Positions 28,215 through 37,267 of a stretch of DNA of 56,442 nucleotides are shown here, one piece after another. The DNA is from Candidatus Burarchaeum australiense (lineage in GTDB: Archaea > Micrarchaeota > Micrarchaeia > Burarchaeales > Burarchaeaceae). The DNA lies in NCBI GenBank assembly GCA_902386535.1, contig CABMJK010000024.1, positions 1 to 56,442 on the forward strand. Reading direction: 5' to 3'. Made by a program: the position numbers and the translations under genes. The notes under the pieces are model-generated. The model made no database searches. It worked only from the letters and a program-made list of their open reading frames with translations, and was not told where the DNA came from. Position 1 is the stretch's first letter. The number at the start of each line of letters is the position of its first letter.

Positions 28215-29219
28215 ATGGGAAAACCGGCACTTTACGCAGTTACCCTTTTCGGGATTTCGGTCGCCATCGTCTTAGTTTCGGCAATAATTTTTTTCCTGAT
28301 GCCCAATACGGAATATAGCCGCGGTGCACAGGTTTGGCAGGATGCCGCCAGCTGGCTTGCGGTCTTTGCAGTCGCAATAATCTTCCTCGACTTCGCCTTT
28401 CTCTCGCACTGGGGCAGGGCCAAGCGCACGGTCAGATACGACCCGATTGAGAACCCGAAGGTCACGGTGTGCATGCCAGCCTACAACGAGGCCAGCGTGA
28501 TTGGCAGGGCTGTGAGCGAGTTCAGGAAAGCCGGGATTCCGAATTTGAGCGAGGTCGTCGTGCGCGTGGCATATCCCACGACCGACGATACCGCGGCAAT
28601 CGCCAAGAAGGCTGGGGCGCGCATCGTGATGGGAAAAGCGGATGAGCACGGCTACGGCTATGCGTGCATGCACGCGCTTGCCGAGGCTGCGAAAGGGCCG
28701 GGCGGAGAGGAAGGCGGCGTGAAAGGCGGTGCTGCCGGCCGGGCAAAAGGAAAACCAGATGTCGTGATTCTGTGCGAGGGCGACGGCACGTTCAGCGCAG
28801 TAGACGCCAAGAAGCTGCTGGCCTACATCGAGAATGCCGACATGGTCGTGGGCACGAGGACAGTGGTCGAGGTGCTCGACCCGGACTCGCAGGTCGACTG
28901 GTTCATAAACTGGGGCAACAAGTTCATCGCAAGGATGCTGCAGATGCGCTATTGGGGCAGGGTGAGGCTCAGCGACGTGGGCTGCACATACCGGGCCATA
29001 AGGCGCGACGCGCTCGAGCGCCTGATGCCGAAGCTGCACGACGGCGGGAACACGTTCTCGCTGCACATGCTGCTCGTGGCCCTGGACAACGGCCTGACGC
29101 TGCTCGAGGTGCCCGTGACCTTCAGGCAGAGGGTCGGGGAAAGCAAGGGCGTGGGGAACGCGAAGGTGAAGGGCTTTCTGGTCGGCCTGAGGATGCTGTG
29201 GAGCATATTCATGCACTAG
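28215..29219 (+). CDS. Membrane-anchored family 2 glycosyltransferase (polyprenyl-phosphate glycosyltransferase-like)
   Basis: Two N-terminal TM segments then KVTVCMPAYNEASVIGRAV...VILCEGDGTFSA. Confidence 0.85.
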   Translation: MGKPALYAVTLFGISVAIVLVSAIIFFLMPNTEYSRGAQVWQDAASWLAVFAVAIIFLDFAFLSHWGRAKRTVRYDPIENPKVTVCMPAYNEASVIGRAVSEFRKAGIPNLSEVVVRVAYPTTDDTAAIAKKAGARIVMGKADEHGYGYACMHALAEAAKGPGGEEGGVKGGAAGRAKGKPDVVILCEGDGTFSAVDAKKLLAYIENADMVVGTRTVVEVLDPDSQVDWFINWGNKFIARMLQMRYWGRVRLSDVGCTYRAIRRDALERLMPKLHDGGNTFSLHMLLVALDNGLTLLEVPVTFRQRVGESKGVGNAKVKGFLVGLRMLWSIFMH

Positions 29220-29229
29220 GTGCTGGCTG

Positions 29230-30882
29230 ATGGACTGGGACAGACGAGAACTCGTTGTAGTTTTTGCAATCCTGCTGATCGCGCTCTTCCTGCGCCTGCA
29301 GGACATCGACAGGCCGCTTTACGGCGATGAGGCGGACTGGTACAAGAGCGCGCTCATCATAGTGGACGGAAACCAGCAGTGGCAGAACACGTTCATACCC
29401 GACAGCCCGCCGCTGGGCAAGGCGATTTTCGTTTCCTTCTATTCTCTCGACGTGAAGAACGTGCGCTACGTGCCGCTGCTGTTCGCCATGGCCTCGCTGG
29501 TGGTGGCCTACCTGCTGGCACGGGAATATTTCGGGAAGCCGAGCGCGCTTTTCGGCCTCGCGATTCTCGCGGTCTCGGTTTACGGGGTTTTGGGCGCGCA
29601 GCAGGTCGACCGCGATGGCGGGATGCTGGCCTTCACCGCGATGCTGACTTTCTATAGTTATCTGAAATATGCCGGTTCTAGAGACTCGGGTGCAGGTGCC
29701 GGCAAGCGAAGCGGGGGTTGGCTTCTGCTGACCAGCCTCTCCTTCATCGCCTCGGTGCTCCTGCGGCTGAACATGGTCATGCTGGTCGTGCCGATTTTCG
29801 CGCTCGAATACGTGAACGGGAAAAACAAAACGAAAAAAACAGGCAAGGCCGCGCTTTGGGCGCTGGAAAGGCTCGTTCCTTTCGCAATCGCATTTGCAGT
29901 CGCGCTCGTGCTTTGGCTTTTGCTCGACAGCGCGCTCGGCCTGCCCACGATGGCAAGAACTTTCGACCATTACTTCTCTTATGCGACGAGCGCGAACCAG
30001 GACTTGACCTCCAGGCTCCTGAGAACCGTGGTTTCCGCCGGCCGCGTGATTGCAAGGCTCACGGCACCCCTGGCGCTCGCACTCTGGTTCAGTGCATGGT
30101 GGTTCTGGACGAGAAGGAAGGAGCTGGGCAAGGAAGAGAGGAACCTGCTCGTGGTCCTGTTTGCCTGGATGGGGCTCGGGGTGCTGCAGACACTGCTCGT
30201 CACGCAGGGCAACGTGCCCGCCTACTTTGCATCCATGTTCCCGGCAGTCGCGCTCGTGGTAGGCCACTTCTGCGCCAAGGCGAGGCCATTCGGTCTTGCA
30301 CAGCTTGCGGCAGCCGCGGGCGCGGTGCTAGCCTATTGCGCATTGCTCATGCAGCTGGATTTCAACGAGGTCAACCTGCTGCTCCTGCCGGCCGCGGGCC
30401 TGGGCGCGTTCGTGCTCGCCGCGCTGTATTGGCTGCTTGACCGGAACCTGGCAAGGGTCACGGTCGTGCTCGTGGTGATGTCGCTGTTCGCCTCCGCATT
30501 CATGCTCACTGGCTTCCGCACTTACGACATGCTACGCTCTCAGGCAGTGGCAGATGCCTCAACCTACCTCAACTCCGTGGGTGCGCAGAAAATAGCGGAG
30601 TCGCAGGAGAGGACCCTGGACCTCTACGCAAGCGGCGGGGTGGTCCAGTACGATGCGGGGAAGTGCGTGAAAATGGATGGCAGGCCGTGCGGCCCGGAGG
30701 ACAGCACGTTCCCAGCAGGATTTTACGTGGTGGATTTCCCGCTCCGGCCGCTGAACCTAGACCCGGCCATTGGCGCGCGGTTCAGGTTCAACCTTTTCGA
30801 CAAGAGCGGCGTGGAGGGATGCGAGCTTGCGAGGACTTACGTTGTGAACGAGATTGTCGTGAGCGAATTCTACAAATGCTGA
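29230..30882 (+). CDS. Multi-TM glycosyltransferase (ArnT/PMT-like GT-C)
   Basis: RLQDIDRPLYGDEADWYKSALIIVDG (GT39-like acidic first loop), multiple TM helices. Confidence 0.78.
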   Translation: MDWDRRELVVVFAILLIALFLRLQDIDRPLYGDEADWYKSALIIVDGNQQWQNTFIPDSPPLGKAIFVSFYSLDVKNVRYVPLLFAMASLVVAYLLAREYFGKPSALFGLAILAVSVYGVLGAQQVDRDGGMLAFTAMLTFYSYLKYAGSRDSGAGAGKRSGGWLLLTSLSFIASVLLRLNMVMLVVPIFALEYVNGKNKTKKTGKAALWALERLVPFAIAFAVALVLWLLLDSALGLPTMARTFDHYFSYATSANQDLTSRLLRTVVSAGRVIARLTAPLALALWFSAWWFWTRRKELGKEERNLLVVLFAWMGLGVLQTLLVTQGNVPAYFASMFPAVALVVGHFCAKARPFGLAQLAAAAGAVLAYCALLMQLDFNEVNLLLLPAAGLGAFVLAALYWLLDRNLARVTVVLVVMSLFASAFMLTGFRTYDMLRSQAVADASTYLNSVGAQKIAESQERTLDLYASGGVVQYDAGKCVKMDGRPCGPEDSTFPAGFYVVDFPLRPLNLDPAIGARFRFNLFDKSGVEGCELARTYVVNEIVVSEFYKC

Positions 30883-30966
30883 TGGCTTTCGCAATGCTAA
30901 TGGTTAATAAGCGGGCAAGAAGGAGAGAAAGCGTTGCAGGAATGAGGTGCGCAAGAGGGAAAACAT

Positions 30967-31947
30967 ATGAAAATCCTTGTGACCGGCGCCGCGGGCTTCA
31001 TCGGTTCCCATCTGGTCGAGGCGCTTTTGGCGCGCCCGCTTTCTGCAGGGGCAGAAAGGGGCCCCTTTCCCGAAGGGAAAGAGGGCGGGCACGAGGTTGT
31101 GGGCTATGACAACCTGTGCTCCGGCAGGATGGAAAATCTGGCGGACGCGAGCAGGAGCAAACGTTTCTCCTTCATAAAAGGCGACATACTGGATCCTTCC
31201 AAACTGGTGCCTGCCTGCAAGGGCGTCGAGCGCATCTATCATCTGGCCGCAGACCCGCTGGTGAAGGAGAGCGCGGAAAATCCGGCCAACTCCTTTGAGC
31301 AGAACGTTGTCGGAACTTTCCGGGTGCTCGAGGCGGCGCGGCTGAAGGGCGCCAAGAGTTTCGTGCTGACTTCCAGCTCCACGGTTTACGGGGATGCAAA
31401 GGAGATTCCGACCCCGGAAACCGCACCGCTCGAGCCCGTAAGCAACTATGGCGCGAGCAAGCTGGCGGGCGAGCACTACTGCGCAGCCTATGCGCACACC
31501 TACGGCATCCGCGCTACCGCGGTCAGGTATGCCAACATTTTCGGCGAGAGGAGTGGGCACGGCGTGATGCGCGACTTCTACTTCAAGCTAAAGCGCAACC
31601 CGAAGGAGCTCGAAATCCTTGGCAATGGGAAGCAGGACAAGTCATACCTCTACGTGGAAGACGCCATCGAGGCCACGCTCCTCGCGGTCGAGAGGCAGAA
31701 GCTCGCATTTGACGCGTTCAACATCGGCAGCAGGGAGAAGCACAAGGTGGATGAGATTGCGCTGCTGATTGCGGGCATCATGCGCGCGAAGCCGAAGCTC
31801 GCGCACGGCGGCGGGGCGCGGGGCTGGGCCGGCGATGTGCCAATCATGCTTTTATCGACGAAGAAAATCGAGAGGCTGGGCTGGAGGCCGAAAGTGAAAT
31901 TCGAGGATGGCGTGAAGCGCTATTTGGACTGGCTTGCCGCTAATTAG
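30967..31947 (+). CDS. NAD-dependent epimerase (GalE-like) with an in-frame palindromic insertion near the N terminus
   Basis: MKILVTGAAGFIGSHLVEALLAR..GGHEVVGYDNLCSGRMENL, TSSSTVYGD, SNYGASKLAGE. Confidence 0.9.
   Translation: MKILVTGAAGFIGSHLVEALLARPLSAGAERGPFPEGKEGGHEVVGYDNLCSGRMENLADASRSKRFSFIKGDILDPSKLVPACKGVERIYHLAADPLVKESAENPANSFEQNVVGTFRVLEAARLKGAKSFVLTSSSTVYGDAKEIPTPETAPLEPVSNYGASKLAGEHYCAAYAHTYGIRATAVRYANIFGERSGHGVMRDFYFKLKRNPKELEILGNGKQDKSYLYVEDAIEATLLAVERQKLAFDAFNIGSREKHKVDEIALLIAGIMRAKPKLAHGGGARGWAGDVPIMLLSTKKIERLGWRPKVKFEDGVKRYLDWLAAN
31034..31090. repeat. Three-way-junction-type palindromic insertion inside the epimerase gene
   Basis: Outer GCCCGC(31034-31039)/GCGGGC(31085-31090); CTTTCTGC-AGGG-GCAGAAAG (31039-31058); CTTTCCC-GAA-GGGAAAG (31065-31081). 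Confidence 0.75.
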
Positions 31948-31957
31948 TTGCCAGCTC

Positions 31958-34693
31958 CTAATCCTTCAGCTTGTAGATTCGCACCGGCAGCGAGGCTCCG
32001 AACTGCGCGTTTTCAGCCTGATAGGGATAGACCTGCTCGAAGCCGTCGATGTGGCCAAGGAAGAAGCCCTGGTAGAAGACCGAGTCGTAGGCCAGGCCGG
32101 CCCTGTCCTCATAGCCCTGGCCCACCGGCGGGTAGATTACGAGGAATTGCTCGTAATTCCTGCCGTCGTTGAGCGTCGCCGACCCCTGGTCAAGAAGGAG
32201 GCCGCGGTTCTGCGTGCCGTTTTCCGCATAGGCCATTACGAGCTGGTTCTGCCCATTCTGGACGTAATTGCCCACGCAGTAGCCCGCAGGCCGTATGCTT
32301 GAGGCCGCACGTATGAGCGTGAAATTGGCCCCGCCAATGTTGCAAACGTCGGCCGGAGTGGGCTCGAGGGGCACGTAAACGCGTTCGAAGGAATGCTGGA
32401 CTTCGCAGGGCGACGTGCCGACCTGGTGCGGTATGAACTGCGTCTGGTTGTTCTGCACGCACGAAAGATAGACGAGCGCGCCCCACTTCCCGATGAGGTC
32501 CTGGTCCAGGAGCAGGTATTTCGCCTGGTGCTCGCGCATCCATGCGGCCGCGTTCGCGGGCGTGTTCGAAACCAGCAGGTCAGCCATCTGCAAATCCAGA
32601 TATGGATACTGGTGGTCGTTGCGCGTGACGGTCTTGCGCTGGCCGAAGAAGTTCGTCCAGTGCCCATAATCCCACCAGTGTATCACGCGGTCATTCTCGG
32701 GCACGTTGTTCCTTATCCAGTCCATGGGGTCCATCCACCATTGGGGTATGCGCGAGCAGTAGAGGTAATAGGCCTCGTTGAGCGCCGTAGCCCGCTCCCC
32801 GGACAGGAACTCGATTCCGTTCGACTGTATCACAGGGCTGAGCGCGTTGCAGTCCACTATCTGCTCGCCATTGGAAGTAGTATAGATGGCAGGATTCATG
32901 GATGCCTGCACCAAGAGAACCGACGGCCAGGCAGTAAGCAGCACGAGCGCACAGCCGATGGCGAATGCGCCGTTCTCGAAAAACGCCTTCCGCTTCTCGT
33001 CCTTGGTCGTCTCCTGCAGCAGGCGCACGAAGCCGGCGAGCAGGACCACGAAGCCGATTATCACCGCGGCCGCGAGCTGAAGCACGTATTTTATCTTGCC
33101 CAGGCCGACCCAGACCACGGGCAGCACCATGAATGCGAAGAGCAGGGAGTATTTCGAGTCGCGGTACCAGGCAAGATACAGTGCGGCCAGCGCAGGAAGC
33201 AGGAGCAAAATCATGCCGTTCTGGCCCGAGAGCAGGCCCGCGTCAAACAGCCACTTGAAAGGCGTGCCCAGGGGCCCGAGCGCGGCCACGAAATCATTTC
33301 CCGTGCCGCCCTCCTCTGCCACGGTGTTTGCAAGCGGGTCGTTGGGCACTGCCTGCGAGGCCGCGCTCTGCACGTAGCCAAGAACGGATTGACCGACCGC
33401 AGGTATTGGGCCTATCTGTGGGATGAACAGTGCGAGCACAGCAAGGCCGAGCAAAAGCGCCAGGTAATTGGTCTTGTCGGCTTCCAGGTCAACGAGCTTG
33501 GACAACTCTATCAGGTAGACTGGAAATAGCAGGACTTTTTCGTGCACCTGCCACTCGCGCTTGTGGCTGAGCTTGTCGGCGATGGCCCAGAGAGCGAAGT
33601 AGAAGTAAAGCGCGCCGATCAGAGGAATTATGTCCGTCGGAATGTAGGGCGAGGTGGCAAACAGTGAAAGCAGTATTTGGGCAGCCACGCCAAAGGCAAT
33701 GATGATCGCGTTCGTCTCCAGGAACTTCCAGCTCATCCTGCCCTTCAGGTAATCGATGATGCCCTGAACCGTTATGTAGCCGGCCATGAGCAGGTAGGCC
33801 TGCACATCGGATTTCGAGCCCAGCGTGAGCGAGGCCAGCGCAATTCCGGCCAAAATGGCCGCGCGCCGGTTTTGCCTGCTTATGGCAAGCACATAGGCGG
33901 CGTAGAAGAAGAAGGCGCCGAAGACGCCCCAGGGCGTCTGCTCCTGCTCGCCGGCAGCCAGCTTTTCTATCAGCCTGGGCGCAAAGGCAATCAGGCCTGC
34001 GGCTATGACGCCCATTTTACGCCCGTAGGGCTCGGCAAGAAGCAGGAAGGCAAAGAAAACAGTGGCAGCCGCGACCGCCGGCGGATAAATGCTCTGGGCA
34101 AAGTAGAGAGAGTAGAGGTCAAAGGGCTTGCCGCCGGAATAGATGGAATACCACTCGGCGCCCAGGTAGTTGGAAAGCGGAGGGACGCGGTGGGAGGTCG
34201 GGTTCGGATACCAGGCAAGGTCGTCGAACTGCGGAATCGCGCCCTGCTGCACTATGAACTGCGTGGCGCGCGTGTAGTAATACGGGTCGAACTCGTAGAA
34301 GTACGGGCCCGCGTTTGTCGGGAACGCGCTTTGCAGCCGGATGTAGAATGCGAAGAGCATGAAGAGAAGGACTATGACCCACTGCCAGTCCTTGCTCAAG
34401 CTGAACTTGAATTCGAGCGGAAACACTTTCTCGGTGAAGCAGAGCACGAGGCCCAGGATGCTGAGCAGCAGGGTGTTCAGCAGGAAAAGCTCGTAGGAAT
34501 ACAGGATGCCGAAGAAAGATTCAAACATGAGCAGGAAAGGAGGTATGATGAGGCCCAGCGCAAAGCCCACGCCCAGCGCCTCGGGCACGCCCATCTTCAG
34601 CTTTTTCAGCAGGGGCAGGGCGAGCAGGAAGCCAGGAATCAGGATGGAAAGTAACGCAGGTATGCCTGCAAATAGGAAGTCCTGAAAAGCCAT
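31958..34693 (-). CDS. aglB: Oligosaccharyltransferase AglB/STT3
   Basis: 911 aa, multi-TM N terminus, GPYFYEFDPYYYTRATQ loop, catalytic VIHWWDYGHWTNFFGQRKTV (WWDYG). Confidence 0.93.
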   Translation of the reverse strand: MAFQDFLFAGIPALLSILIPGFLLALPLLKKLKMGVPEALGVGFALGLIIPPFLLMFESFFGILYSYELFLLNTLLLSILGLVLCFTEKVFPLEFKFSLSKDWQWVIVLLFMLFAFYIRLQSAFPTNAGPYFYEFDPYYYTRATQFIVQQGAIPQFDDLAWYPNPTSHRVPPLSNYLGAEWYSIYSGGKPFDLYSLYFAQSIYPPAVAAATVFFAFLLLAEPYGRKMGVIAAGLIAFAPRLIEKLAAGEQEQTPWGVFGAFFFYAAYVLAISRQNRRAAILAGIALASLTLGSKSDVQAYLLMAGYITVQGIIDYLKGRMSWKFLETNAIIIAFGVAAQILLSLFATSPYIPTDIIPLIGALYFYFALWAIADKLSHKREWQVHEKVLLFPVYLIELSKLVDLEADKTNYLALLLGLAVLALFIPQIGPIPAVGQSVLGYVQSAASQAVPNDPLANTVAEEGGTGNDFVAALGPLGTPFKWLFDAGLLSGQNGMILLLLPALAALYLAWYRDSKYSLLFAFMVLPVVWVGLGKIKYVLQLAAAVIIGFVVLLAGFVRLLQETTKDEKRKAFFENGAFAIGCALVLLTAWPSVLLVQASMNPAIYTTSNGEQIVDCNALSPVIQSNGIEFLSGERATALNEAYYLYCSRIPQWWMDPMDWIRNNVPENDRVIHWWDYGHWTNFFGQRKTVTRNDHQYPYLDLQMADLLVSNTPANAAAWMREHQAKYLLLDQDLIGKWGALVYLSCVQNNQTQFIPHQVGTSPCEVQHSFERVYVPLEPTPADVCNIGGANFTLIRAASSIRPAGYCVGNYVQNGQNQLVMAYAENGTQNRGLLLDQGSATLNDGRNYEQFLVIYPPVGQGYEDRAGLAYDSVFYQGFFLGHIDGFEQVYPYQAENAQFGASLPVRIYKLKD

Positions 34694-34740
34694 CCTCTCA
34701 CTCAGGCGTATTTTCGCAGTAAAGTTATTAATAACGCCTT

Positions 34741-35874
34741 TTGCGAAGTCAAGGCGTGCGAGTTTCCATCGTGGGTGCCGGCCCCGCAGGATGCGCCGCC
34801 GGTGCGCGGGCCGCGGAGCTGGGCAGCCGCGTGCGCATTTACGAGGAGCACAAGGTCGTGGGCGAGCCCGTGGCCTGCTCGAGCATAGTCTCGAGAAAGG
34901 GCCTCGAGGCCTGCGGCGTGCCCTACGAGCCCGTGACCTTTAACCGCCTCAGGGGTGCCATCATCCACCTGCCGAACGACATAGTTCTGCGCGTGAAGGC
35001 AAGGCACGACGTGGCGAATGTCTTCGACAGGGCGAAATACGACAAGCTGTGCGCGAAGAAGGCCGAGAAGGCGGGCGCCGAGATAGTGGTCAACAGCAAA
35101 TGCGGGGTGCGCGAGCTGAAAAAACTCGCGGGCGAGGGCGCGCTGATTGGCGCTGACGGCTATTACTCGCTGACGGCGAAGACCTTCGGCTTCCCGCCCA
35201 TCAGCGACTACGTATTCTGCTACCAGGAGGAGCGCGAGGACGCGCATTTCGAGGACCACGAAAGCGTGCACGTGTTCGTTTCCGGCTCGCTGCTGCCGGG
35301 CTTCTTCGGCTGGGCCATCCCGCTCGGCAAGGACAGGGCGCGGGTCGGGTGCGGGGTCGGCATGGGTCACAACGCGAAAGAGGCTTGGGTGAAATTGATC
35401 TAGCATGAGAAGGTCCTGCAGGAGGTGCTCGACGGCACGAGCGTGATGAGCAGGCTGGGCGGCGTGATTCCGGGCCGCGTGAGATACCAGACCGTGGAGC
35501 GCAAGGTCATGCTCGTCGGGGACGCGGCAGGGCAGACCAAGGCGACTACCGGTGGGGGCATTTATTTCGGCAGCATGTGCGGCAGGCTCGCGGGCGAGAT
35601 TGCGGCGCGGGCGAAGAGGGAGGACGAGCTTGCGGAATATGAGAAAGAGTGGCGGGCGCGCTATGGGCGGGACCTGATGCTGCACAGGCGCCTGCGCGAT
35701 TTCGCGGACAACATGGATGACGGGCAGTTGGCCGCCTATGCGACCATTGCCAGGGGCCTCGGGGCCGAGCACTTCCTTGCTGCGCACGGGGACATGGACT
35801 CGCCCGATGCCATGCTGGCGAGCTTCAAGAAAAGCAACCCCCTCGCGCACCTGGTTACGAGGCTGTTCGGCTAG
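34741..35874 (+). pseudogene. Geranylgeranyl reductase family flavoprotein, interrupted by an in-frame TAG at 35401-35403
   Basis: VRVSIVGAGPAGCAAGARAAELG FAD motif, VACSSIVSRKGLEA; after TAG the same frame continues HEKVLQEVLDGTSVMSRLGGVIPGR...VMLVGDAAGQTKATTGGGIYFG. Status (pseudogene, readthrough or error) unresolved. Confidence 0.75.
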
Positions 35875-35934
35875 GGCGCGGGCCGCACAGCGTTATTAAT
35901 TTTTTCACAGGTATGGAAGGATTGAGGAAAGATT

Positions 35935-36030
35935 GAAGACGAGATGGAAGTGCAGGAGTTTGAAGGCAGGACGGAAGTGTAGGGGTTTTGAAGGCGCGAT
36001 GAAAGTGCAGGGATTCGAAGACGTGATGGA
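35935..36030. repeat. Degenerate ~27-28 nt tandem repeat (3-4 copies) upstream of the cis-prenyltransferase
   Basis: gaagacgagatggaagtgcaggagttt / gaaggcaggacggaagtgtaggggtttt / gaaggcgcgatgaaagtgcagggattc / gaagacgtgatggaatg. Confidence 0.75.
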
Positions 36031-36723
36031 ATGGCATTTGCCCGGCCAAAGCACATTGCGGTGATACCCGATGGCAACCGCAGGTGGGCGCGCAAGCACG
36101 GAAAGAGCCCGGTCGAGGGCCACGAGGCAGGCATAGACAACCTGGGCAACCTGCTCAAATGGTGCAGGGAGTTCGGGGTCAGGGAGTGCACGGCATGGGG
36201 CTTTTCGACCGAGAATTTTGACAGGCCGCCGAGCGAAGTCTATGGCCTCATGAAGCTATTCGAGAAGAAGCTGCGCGAGTTCGAGAAGAATGACGACTTG
36301 CGCAAAAATAAAATCCGGGTGTGCGTGCTTGGGGATTTGGGCAGATTTCCTTCGGGACTTCGCAATAAGATAATGGAGCTGGAAAAAAGCACGGAGAAGC
36401 ACGACAAGTATCGCTTCAACGTCCTGCTCAGCTATGGCGGGAGGAAGGAGCTCCTGGATGCGGTCAACCGCGCGCTTGCGGGCGGGGCGCGCCATGTGGA
36501 TGATGCATCGTTCCGCAAATTGCTCTGGACCGGCGCGCTTTCGTCAGACCCCGACCTCGTAATCCGCACCGCGGGCGAGAGCAGGACCTCGGGCTTCCTG
36601 CCCTGGCAGAGCGCCTACAGCGAATATTACTTCTCCAAGAAGCTGTGGCCGGATTTCGGGCGCGCGGATTTCGTGAGTGCGCTGAGGGATTACTCGAAGA
36701 GAAAAAGGAGATTCGGGAAATGA
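36031..36723 (+). CDS. uppS: Polyprenyl diphosphate synthase (cis-prenyltransferase, UppS family)
   Basis: PKHIAVIPDGNRRWARKHG, AWGFSTENFDRP, DLVIRTAGESRTSGFLPWQSAYSEYYFSKKLWPDF. Confidence 0.95.
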   Translation: MAFARPKHIAVIPDGNRRWARKHGKSPVEGHEAGIDNLGNLLKWCREFGVRECTAWGFSTENFDRPPSEVYGLMKLFEKKLREFEKNDDLRKNKIRVCVLGDLGRFPSGLRNKIMELEKSTEKHDKYRFNVLLSYGGRKELLDAVNRALAGGARHVDDASFRKLLWTGALSSDPDLVIRTAGESRTSGFLPWQSAYSEYYFSKKLWPDFGRADFVSALRDYSKRKRRFGK

Positions 36724-36844
36724 GTGCGGGCGGAAGGAACGATAGGAAGAGAAGGTTCGGAGGATGACTCTGCGGCAGAGATAAACTATTGGTTTAGCTG
36801 GAAGAAACGGAACTGCAAAAAGGGCCTGGAGCGAACGTGAGACC

Positions 36845-37201
36845 GTGGGAAAACTCTACAACAAAAGAAGCCGCGCGGTTCTTGCGAACTCGCTGGACGT
36901 GGCGGACTCGTTTTTCGCAAGGGCGCGCGGCCTGATGTTCAAAAGCGAAGTGCGCCGGCCCCTGCTCTTCGTCTTCGACGAGGGAAAGGCGAAAAGCAGG
37001 CAGGCGTGCGCCATCCACGCGCTCTTCGTTTTCTTTTCATTCTCGGCGATTTATTTGGATGCGGCAAAACGGGTTGTGGACGTGCGCGTCTGCGACCCGT
37101 TCTTTTCGTTTGTCGTGCCGAAGAAGAGGAGCGCCTACCTGATAGAAGGCACGCCTGCGCTCGCGGGCAAGGTGCGCGTGGGCGATGTGCTGGAGTTCTG
37201 A
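36845..37201 (+). CDS. DUF192 family protein
   Basis: DSFFARARGLMFKSEVRRPLLFVF...CAIHALFVFFSFSAIYLD...; GTG start. Confidence 0.8.
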   Translation: MGKLYNKRSRAVLANSLDVADSFFARARGLMFKSEVRRPLLFVFDEGKAKSRQACAIHALFVFFSFSAIYLDAAKRVVDVRVCDPFFSFVVPKKRSAYLIEGTPALAGKVRVGDVLEF

Positions 37202-37267
37202 GGGCAGGCGGGGCAGAGGCGGGCGCAGGGAAAAGTGCCGGGGTTTTGACGCAAAGGGATGTGAAAA

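Noticed and set aside
31918-31965. Gene-end duplication at the epimerase/aglB convergent junction (CTTGCCGCTAATTAG / TTGCCAGCTCCTAAT)
   Set aside because: Similarity too short to separate from chance, so not counted among the duplication examples.
34702-35850. 382-aa minus-strand ORF
   Set aside because: Antisense to the geranylgeranyl reductase; no domain motifs.
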